Positions 56,386-64,000 of a DNA stretch of 64,000 nucleotides are shown here, in pieces. The stretch is taken from positions 44,313,365-44,377,364 of the forward strand of contig OY294047.1 in assembly GCA_958510825.1 (NCBI GenBank). Direction: 5' to 3'. A model generated the notes under the pieces. The model did not search any database. It was given only the letters and a program-made list of their open reading frames with translations, and was not told where the DNA came from. How positions within the stretch are numbered: the stretch's first letter is position 1; each line of letters starts with the position of its first letter. Origin of the DNA: Brachypterus glaber. Taxonomy: Eukaryota > Arthropoda > Insecta > Coleoptera > Kateretidae. The position numbers and the translations under genes are program-made.

Positions 56386-56944
56386 TACTTAAAGCATATT
56401 ATGTTCCATGTTTCAAAAGGAATATTAAAATGGCTGAGTATATTTTAAGTCAGGTCATATTCCAGCTAAGTTATACAAGGTATTTTTCCTCTATGTAGTT
56501 ACATTAATAACTTAAGGTTCATGCAAAAATTAACAAAGCTTACTAGAAATATAAATTTTGCATAAATCAACCTTTAACAATACCTAAGTTTAATCCATAA
56601 CCGTGATAGAAATTAAAAATCACTCATAAAGTCATTATATCTATAAAAAATTAAATAATTTCAATTCCAATTAAAAGGTACTTGTAAAAGAAATATGTCA
56701 TTACGGTATGTTATATGTCTGCAATAAAATAAAAGATAATTGACCATCTAAATTAAATTGGATCCTCGGCTTTCTAATCAGTTCCTGTTGACCAGTTCTT
56801 ACTCAAACTTTGTTTCTTTCAATTACAAGAGAATACTTTGCTATAATGACATTAAAGAAATCTAAACTATCTATCTAAACGTAAATTAAGATTTAATTGG
56901 ATAAATATTTCGCGAATATTATTTTTTGTCATACAATTGGATTA
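56386..56944. other. Unassigned AT-rich sequence
   Basis: Borders the decayed LINE and may include more of its 3' part; nothing readable. Confidence 0.35.
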
Positions 56945-57675
56945 ATTATATAAATTTCAAAAAGTATCGGACTTAAAAAGGTGCCCTGCAGGATTTTAAT
57001 TAAATTTTTAGAACACAGATTTTACTATTTTAACTTTTTGTTTTATTCTACTGAAATATTCTTAAAAAATTAACTAATACCTAATGCGTCACCGTATGAA
57101 AGGATTTTATCACTTCCAAACTATTTTAAATGGTAAATAGATGGTTAAACATGTTGATCCAAACATTTCATATTTATAAACATTTTATGTTTAAATATAC
57201 CCGCACATATTTTCTACGTTTTAATCCATTTCAGTTAAATAATATTACAACTGCGTGAGATATAAAATTGTATATTTTTGGCATAATTAAACCCATAGTT
57301 AGACCCTAAATATTTAGTTCGCGTACTAAATTGTCGGTACTATACTAAAAAAAAAACCTTATTTTCTTCATCTAAACGCTAGATATTTAGTGATTTATGT
57401 CAATTTGGTGTTCGAGCCAAATATCACATCTCTCTGGTATAAACTAAGCCATGTATATGAATTACAAAACGTATCGGATCTAAATACGTTCCCTGTGGTA
57501 CTCTTATAATAATTCTAGAAGTCAGTAGTTTCCTATTTTAACTGATTTTTTTTTTATTTTGATATAAACTTTAAAATTCTATAAACCTGGACCTCGAACC
57601 CCATTTTTTTCCAGCCAAATAAAACCTTATGTGACACCGTATCAAAAGCTTTTGCCAGATCCAAAGTGTTTGAAA
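56945..57675 (-). pseudogene. Decayed Jockey/CR1-like LINE reverse transcriptase
   Basis: On the - strand: LDLAKAFDTVSHKVLFGW at about 57673-57612 (RT block with the first catalytic Asp), RVPQGTYLDPIRFVIHIH at about 57505-57446 (GVPQGTVLGPILF block), a weak LSYGDAL near 57100 in place of YADD, and a second LQGTFLSPILFEIYI at about 57000-56950. The repeated PQG block suggests two overlapping or rearranged fragments. Many stops; inactive. Confidence 0.75.
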
Positions 57676-57973
57676 TGATAAATTGGGAATCTGTTTATCA
57701 AATACGTTAAGTAAAAATACTTCAAAATTATAGTTTTTAGCCAAGGGCTATTAAGTCAATCAGCAAAACTAACAAACTAACATCATTATCTTAATTTCAG
57801 CGAAAGTTGTAATGGAAGCCTAAACAAATTTAATGGTTAACGTTCATTTAAAATTACTTTAAATTAACGTATTGATTTTCTTAATTAAAATAAATGATAG
57901 TAATTTTGATTTAAACCTTTAAACCACTTTCTACCAAAGTAACTAATCTGCCAATGAACCATAAATTTAGCAG
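57676..57973. other. Unassigned AT-rich sequence
   Basis: Probably the 5' continuation of the decayed - strand LINE; no readable motif. Confidence 0.3.
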
Positions 57974-58461
57974 TACACTCAGAGAAAAATCGTTGTAAAA
58001 TCAAACAAAAGTCATATGATTTAAAAGAAAACCAATATGTTTTTGCTCCGACAGTGTTTTCTGTTAATTCAAAAAGATATTTTTTAATTTTATAAGCCAT
58101 TGTAAAAATAAAAATATTCATTGTAATTTGAAAAATGTTTCCTTTTAAATCATTTGTTAACTAGTAATGATTTGAATACAAAAACTGGTTATTTTAAAAA
58201 GAATTCTGTTAATATATTGATATTTTTCAACAATATAAAGCGAAATATTATAATTTTATTAAGAAAACATTAAAATAAGAAAGTAAGGAACAATACTTTT
58301 ACTTTAAAGTGAAAAACGTTTTGGTGTAAAAATTATTTTTTTAAATTAATATTATTCATAACTAAAACGTAAAGTTTTTACTTTTAATATTTTAAAAGGC
58401 AATTTTTTTAAATTAAAATAATTTCTTATTGATTTTACAAGATGAGATTTTTCTGAGTGTA
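57974..58461. mobile_element. 488-bp MITE with TACACTCAGAGAAAAAT ends
   Basis: TACACTCAGAGAAAAATC at the left faces GATTTTTCTGAGTGTA at the right, and TTGTAAAATCAA is opposite TTGATTTTACAA. The arms continue with TATGATTTAAAAG-type text. Non-coding. Another MITE starts exactly at its right end. Confidence 0.8.
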
Positions 58462-58580
58462 GGGGAACGTTCCAGTATTACGTAACGCAAATTTGATCAT
58501 TTTGGACCCCCCCCTGTAACGTTATTTTCCTATACCGTTAACATGCGGGTAACACTCCAAAATGACCCCCAAAAATTATT
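58461..58580. mobile_element. AGGGAACGTT MITE, partial copy
   Basis: AGGGGAACGTTCCAGTATTA, CGTAACGCAAATTTGATCAT, TTTGGACCCCCCCC, TCCTATACCGTTAACATG and CACTCCAAAATGACCCCC parallel the 5278-5422 element in inverted layout. The right terminus is not found. Confidence 0.65.
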
Positions 58581-59269
58581 CGGACCTACAAACAAGCCAT
58601 AAAGATATGTAATGCTACGCAATATATACTGTTCACAGTGGATAGTATATTACATTATCCCAAATAACGCAACATAAAAAAAATAAATAAAAAAATAATC
58701 TTTTTGCACGACCAAGACTAAAACCTAATTTTACGCTTTTATTTTCGGGACTAAACTTGCCGCTTTTCTCCCTAGGGAATAAAAATCACGGCAACCTTGA
58801 TAATATTAAAATATTATACTTACTATGTACTTTGCTGGTTCAAAAATTAGGTTTGGTGGTGTTTTGTAATAAATTAGTGATTCAACCCAATTTATTTGAT
58901 TTTAACAAAGAAAAACTTTAAAAAGAACATTGTTATAACAATTTATACATAACTTAAAATTTATCATCTTCGTCCATTTTTTTGACGTTTGTGTCAACCA
59001 TATTAAAAAACAATTGAAATCGCGATAGCCATGAAACTGACTTTTCGCAATTAACAGTCATCTTGATTAAATTACGAAAATAAAACAACCGATTTTAAAC
59101 GCCTGGTTTTTAATTTTAATTTTATCTACCTACCTAAATTATGTTTGGTCCTGCAAAAAATAGTGTACATACCTCAGGACTAAACTAAACGCTCGCTCAG
59201 GAAACACTAATGCAGCGGGACTAAAACAGCCAGTTTAGTCCCTTGATATATAAATAACTATTTTATCAA
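58581..59269. other. Unassigned sequence
   Basis: GGACTAAAC/CTTTAGTCC-type words recur (58700-59240), hinting at an eroded inverted repeat. No exon. Confidence 0.4.
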
Positions 59270-59635
59270 AAAAGTCCAAACGAAAAATTTTTGAAAAAAA
59301 AATTAAAATTAAAAAAAAATTAAAATGATAGTGTTATTTTTTTAAACCATAACTTTTTTTTGTTTTTGGGGGAATTAATTTCAAAAATAATGGGGATCTT
59401 TCCCTCATAGAACTAAATTTTTTCTGAAAATTTCGAGTCGATCGGATCGGCTCATGAGTTATTGCGACATAAGACGGACGAACGGACTATCGGACGGACA
59501 GACACACATTTTCAGTTTCTTATTTTTTCATGAAACATATTTGTATCCGAGAATTTTTTGTCTGGGACGTTTTTTGGCGATTTTGGGAAATTCGAAACTA
59601 CCGTATAATACTACTCTGTGAATAGTACCTATAAT
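59270..59635 (+). repeat. GACAGACGG-family repeat, copy 5
   Basis: ATGATAGTGTTATTTTTTT, CATAACTTTTTTTTG, AATGGGGATCTTTCCC, AGTCGATCGGATCGG, GACGGACGAACGGAC and GAAACTACCGTATAAT. Same order as 52500-53050. Confidence 0.75.
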
Positions 59636-60019
59636 AACAAAATAAACACCTATATTATTAATATGGTAAAAAGAAATACATGCTAATTTATTTTCCAAAT
59701 ATTATTTATACAAGTATTTATTATTACCTGTTAAAAAATTAAACAAACATAAATATTTCAACAACAGCATCTTTTTAAGATAAATTGTTTTTCTACTACC
59801 TAATTAAGTGCTAGCTTACATATTATCTACCGTTGTCAAGGCTTGTTTACGTTGACAACTAATAAAATCAGTGAACTCATTTATTATTGACGACGGTCAA
59901 TAATAAAAAAAATTAAGACAACTTACTTGTCAAACTGACAGCTATGTCAAAATAGTTTTTAAACTACATTAGTAAGTAATATTTGGAGTTACTACCTTTA
60001 GGTAGTAGAAAAAATGGTA

Positions 60020-60139
60020 TATGCACCACGTATGCGAACTGTCTTAAGTGTTGTCGACTGATTTTTTGCCTCGACTCCGTCTCAGCAAAAAAACTTCAGT
60101 TTCGAACACTAAAGACTTAGTTCGCATACACGGTGCATA
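60020..60139. repeat. 120-bp palindrome (TATGCACC arms)
   Basis: TATGCACCACGTATGCGAAC with CTTAAGTGTT at the left is inverted as AACACTAAAGACTTAG and GTTCGCATACACGGTGCATA at the right. The inner loop has CTCGACTCCGTCTCAGC. Confidence 0.75.
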
Positions 60140-60426
60140 ATATTATTCAAGACGAGTTTATTTAAGACGATTTAGGTAATTTAAAAATATTTAAAATAAT
60201 ACAATAGCTTACACAAACTTAAATACTATAATTATAATGATAATACCTTTTTGCTATATCTTTAATTGTATCTTTACTTAACCCACAAAAATTCACTTCA
60301 TTACTTTTTATAATAAAATTTGGTTACTTTCTCTCGACTGTTACATTATACTTAATGTAGGTATACGTAATGTGAATTTTGAAAAAGAAAGACATGGAAA
60401 CATTATAATTCCAATAAAATTATTAT

Positions 60427-61162
60427 AACCAAATTTTATTATCGAAACTATAACATACTAGTATGAAGAACAGCATACTACACACATTTTATTAGTTAAC
60501 TACAACAAACAATGACGTCACACTTACTATTCTTAGTAAACATGTACCCCTAGGTGGTTTGCTCGCATAGTAAGTATTTCTATCCTTTTCTATCATATTT
60601 CTGTCCTTTCTGAGTCATATTTTTTCGACGAAGAAGAGGTTAGTGTTTTGTGGAAGCCGGACTTACGTACAAGATTGTTTTGCCACTTTTGCAAGAATCT
60701 CGGCAAGAATGAATTCTATTGATTTTAAACAATCGTCAGATATCATTCGTGGATAATATAGATACAATAAACGAGTTAAATTAAAGGAAGTAATTTATAA
60801 GCTTTATGCAAAAATGTTCTTGCAAAGTTATGACAAGCCTAATTTTTTCCTTGTACACCTCATTTTTGGTTCTCAATTTCAAATATCGCAAAATAAACAA
60901 CTCAATCAACTTTTTAACCTCGAAAAAGATTTTACTTTTATTTTACCAACTAAGGGCCATTTGCACCAACTTTTGGTCTGGGATTATCTCAGCTAAACCG
61001 AGTTTAAGTTAAAAATGCTGCGTTCTGATTGGTCGGCCGTCTATTTAATCCAAGTTTAAAGTTAAACCTTCATTGGTGCAAGTGGCCCTAACTATGACGT
61101 CAGTTAAACAACACTCTTCAAACCATACTAGTATGTTATAGTTAACATAATAAAATTTGGTT
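60427..61162. mobile_element. MITE family M, copy 2, interrupted by MITE H4
   Basis: AACCAAATTTTATTATCG and AACTATAACATACTAGTATG at the left, inverted at the right (CATACTAGTATGTTATAGTT, ATAAAATTTGGTT). It shares CAATGACGTCACACT, GTACCCCTAGGTGGTTTGCT and TATGCAAAAATGTTCTTGCA with 35896-36556. H4 is inserted at 60954. Confidence 0.9.
60954..61088. mobile_element. Harbinger-like MITE H4, intact, with TAA target duplication
   Basis: Starts GGGCCATTTGCACCAAC, ends TTGGTGCAAGTGGCCC, flanked by TAA at 60951-60953 and 61089-61091. The uninterrupted paralogue at about 36479 reads CCAACCAACTATGACG, equal to the predicted empty site apart from one base. 135 bp, non-coding. Confidence 0.9.
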
Positions 61163-63139
61163 TATATTTGACAGTAAGAATTGTAAGCCCACTTTAGTTA
61201 AGGTGTGCCTCAACTAAACAGAGAGATACAAATCTAAATGAAAAAAATAAAAAAAAACACTTAAAGAATTTAAACAAATTTTAATGGCAATTAAAGTTGA
61301 TAATCTAATTTTAAATAATATAAATGAGTATTAAAAAAATATAGAAAAACCCATATTTTAGCAAAAATAAATGTAACCAGTCGTCTCGAATGAGCGAGAA
61401 TACTTTCCCATAAAAAAATATTTCGGTGAGAGGGGGAGGAGACATGGAAAAAATGATAATAATATTTTTTGTGTAATTTTATTTTACCTTTTAGATGGTT
61501 TTAAAAAAGAACTGTTATATTTTTTTTGTTTTTTTTTTGCAAAAATCTTTTTTTTTGAAAAATTTTTTTTTCAAAAATCTTTTTTTTATGAATTTTTTTT
61601 TTTTTTAATTTTTTAGATTTTTTTCAAGATTTTCAATTATACGGAAATTAAAAATGTTATGTTCTAATGACGTTCATTTTTACACTTCCTAGTTTAATTT
61701 TGTTTATTATATCCATGTTGATAAAACATTTAGTTTATTTCCGTTTTTGTTCTTCTTTTGCCCTTCAAAACCAAATAAGTAGTATCTCGGACTATGCGTA
61801 TACGCGAGATCGTTTGCGTAAAAATATGGACCGCACCAGTTAAGGGTTAAAAACATTTTAACAAAATATCAAAATAACTAATTTATATTCCATGCTTGAC
61901 AAAAGCGTATAAATAAATATTTTCTGAACCGTGTGACTTGATTATTGGAACAATACACATATTTTCGTTATTCCTCGCATCACTAACAAAAATAGTTACG
62001 GTATTTAGCTTTATTTTTACGGAATTAAAAGTACCTACATGTATTTAAATATCTGCTTTGACTCACAATTACCTAACCGGTAAGTTAAAAATAGTATATA
62101 TATATACCCCTATACACCAACTTTCATGAAGAATTGTACACATTTAAAAATAATTAACTTAAAAACTTCAAACTTTGCTTATTTGGCAATGTGTAGTATA
62201 TGATACAATTCAGTATTGTCACGTGACTTTTTTTAATATTTTTTCTTCATGCGTATATTTATCTAAATTTACCCTTAAAAGCTTTTTTAAATTCTTCATC
62301 CCAAAGTGTGGTTGCCAAATTAAGGGTTGAATTGCAGGTTATCCGTACTGGAAGCATTTTTTACAGTGTATCAGCATGTCGATAATAATAAAAATTAAAA
62401 AGCTACAATTTAGGTCAATAGACCTCAAATGATCAATTACAATATTATATTTCATTATAATATAATATGAAAATATTAATTGTAATTGAATTTTATTGAA
62501 AAATTCAAAGAAAAGAAAATAAAACAACTGTTAAAAAGTTCTAGACTGTCTAGTCTAGGCTGGACTAAAAACAAAAAGTTACGTTACTTGAAAAATCGAA
62601 AAAAGGTAAAAGAAAAGTTGAATTGATTTTTTTTTACTTTTATTATAAGGACAATACAATCTTCCTAATCCATGTTAAAAAAAATATTTTTAAAATTTGA
62701 AAGACCCCTTAACTTTTATTATTTAACTTGCGTTTTAATTAAATAATTTTAACTTGCGTAAATTTAATTTTAACTATTTCGGAAAATGCAATATACTATC
62801 TTCACGGTTTGTTTCATTCATATCTCTGAACAATGTCCATTGAATATTATCCATTTAACACAGGTGTTACACGTCGCGTGCCCACATCCGGGCAATATTA
62901 TCCGTATTTAAAAGTTTCAGTTTGTATATTTTTGATAATTTTCCTCAAATAGTTTAGACCTAATAGATCTGTAGAATTAAAGGCCCAAAAGAAATAAACT
63001 TTGATAATTTTCAAATTTTTCTGGTAAAAACACCTATTTTCATTCTAAAGAAGGCTAATTGGATTTCTAAATTATTTAGACCAAATTAAAAAAAAAAAAA
63101 TAACTTTTTTTGCGTCTGGTTATGCACATCAAAGTATAA
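61163..63139. other. AT-rich sequence upstream of the LINE
   Basis: No exon or recognisable element. 61500-61620 is an extreme poly(T)/TTTTTGAAAAA tract. Confidence 0.5.
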
Positions 63140-64000
63140 TTACTTGGTGCATATTTAAAAGAATTTTTGACGGATATGAATTATTATTACCTACAGTTAT
63201 ATTATGGAAGCGACAACATACCATCTGAACTCTACAAAGCAGACATGGAAACGGCTATGAATGTTTTTAAAGTTTTATTTGACAAAATTTGGTATGAGGA
63301 AAAAATCCCGGAAGACTGGTTAGAGGGCACAATAATAAAAATACCAAAAAAAGGAGATGTGACAAAATGCGAAAACTGGAGGCCTATAACACTTACAAAC
63401 ATAGCAAGCAAAATATTCTCAAAAATAATTTTAAACAGACTAAAAACAGAAATAGACAATATACTCAGAGAAAACCAAGCGGGTTTTAGAAACCAACGAT
63501 CGTGCATAGACCAAATATTTACCCTAAAAACAATTATAGAACAAACAAACGAAATGGGAACCGATATTTTTGTACTTTTTATAGATTTTGAAAAGGCGTT
63601 CGATTGCGTAGATAGAAACAAAATGTGGCAAATTTTGGCCGAATATGGTATACCCGCTAAATTCATACGCCTCATTAAGGCTTTATACGAAAATTGTTGC
63701 GCGAGAATCGATCATGAAGGGGAGACATCCAAAAAAATTAAAATAGAAAGTGGAGTTAAACAAGGTTGTCTATTATCACCTTTGCTTTTCCTTATTATCA
63801 TCGACTGGATATTGAAACAGACCACTGACAATAGAACAGGAATAAACTGGGACGTTTTTAACAAACTAGAGGATTTAGAATTTGCCGATGACGTATGTTA
63901 TCTAGCGCATAAAAAACAACACCTACAACACAAACTTAACCGCCTAATAGAAATAGTCAGGAAAGTTGGACTGAGGATAAACCCAGAAAAAACAAAACTG
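63140..64000 (+). CDS. LINE (non-LTR) reverse transcriptase, 5'-truncated, runs off the window
   Basis: The frame is open from 63140 to the window end, and LINE sequence is recognisable from about 63205 (GSDNIPSELYKAD). The RT blocks come in order: PEDWLEGTIIKIPKKGD and CENWRPITLTN (fingers), ENQAGFRNQRSCIDQIF, VLFIDFEKAFDCVDR with the first catalytic Asp, GVKQGCLLSPLLF, then LEDLEFADDVCYLAH with the FADD catalytic pair, and GLRINPEKTKL. No stop or frameshift is seen, so the piece is young, although the upstream endonuclease is absent. The GxKQGCLLSP and LEDLxFADD wording suits an RTE/CR1-like LINE; I cannot fix the clade. It would copy its own RNA at a nicked target if full length. Confidence 0.85.

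Noticed and set aside
63232..63675. 147-codon - strand frame at the right end
   Set aside because: Antisense shadow of the LINE reverse transcriptase, whose conserved RT blocks are on the + strand.

Overview
This is an AT-rich arthropod, most likely insect, nuclear window: spliced protein-coding exons on the + strand with GT/AG junctions, sitting in introns packed with transposon debris. The transposon types include foldback/MITE elements, a tRNA-derived SINE, LINE reverse transcriptase pieces and a mariner-like transposase relic. I cannot name the species. No rRNA, tRNA gene, CRISPR array or prokaryotic operon is visible.

One gene occupies roughly 2.4-24.9 kb on the + strand. I could chain eight exons whose splice phases all agree: 2442-2619, 6366-6486, 9272-9304, 10618-10683, 12566-12621, 15620-15795, then either a giant 4.7-kb terminal exon (17688 to the stop at 22420, with a poly(A) signal at 22528) or a short exon at 24805-24864. 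Both alternatives accept the same phase-1 donor at 15795, so the locus should make a long isoform ending in a Ser/Pro/Lys-rich disordered tail and a short isoform that continues beyond the window. From remembered sequence character I think it is the insect CAP/SORBS (sorbin/vinexin/ponsin-type) cytoskeletal adaptor, but no SH3 domain lies in the window, so the family name is tentative. The exon chain itself is well supported. The first exons (before 2442) and those after 24864 were not found.

The rest is repeats. At 0-17 kb there are nested foldbacks, a 217-bp tandem array, a 450-bp GGATATCC palindrome and a relic partial copy of the 15.6-kb exon. At 22.7-31.7 kb there are four large foldbacks, several paired repeats and a mariner-like transposase remnant. 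At 31.9-50 kb there are more MITEs (some with clear target duplications), a full-length SINE with A and B boxes, and a 312-bp tandem repeat. At 50-63 kb there are foldbacks and a decayed LINE on the - strand. At 63.2-64 kb there is an intact-looking LINE reverse transcriptase that runs off the edge.

The main interest lies in the insertion history. Several nested insertions have an uninterrupted paralogous copy elsewhere in the window, so target sites and order of events can be read directly. One repeat family carries a 10-bp hairpin with a compensatory base-pair change between its two copies. The exonic findings are the seven-fold SxTSRPVSP repeat, the mutually exclusive 3' exons and the dead partial exon duplicate.
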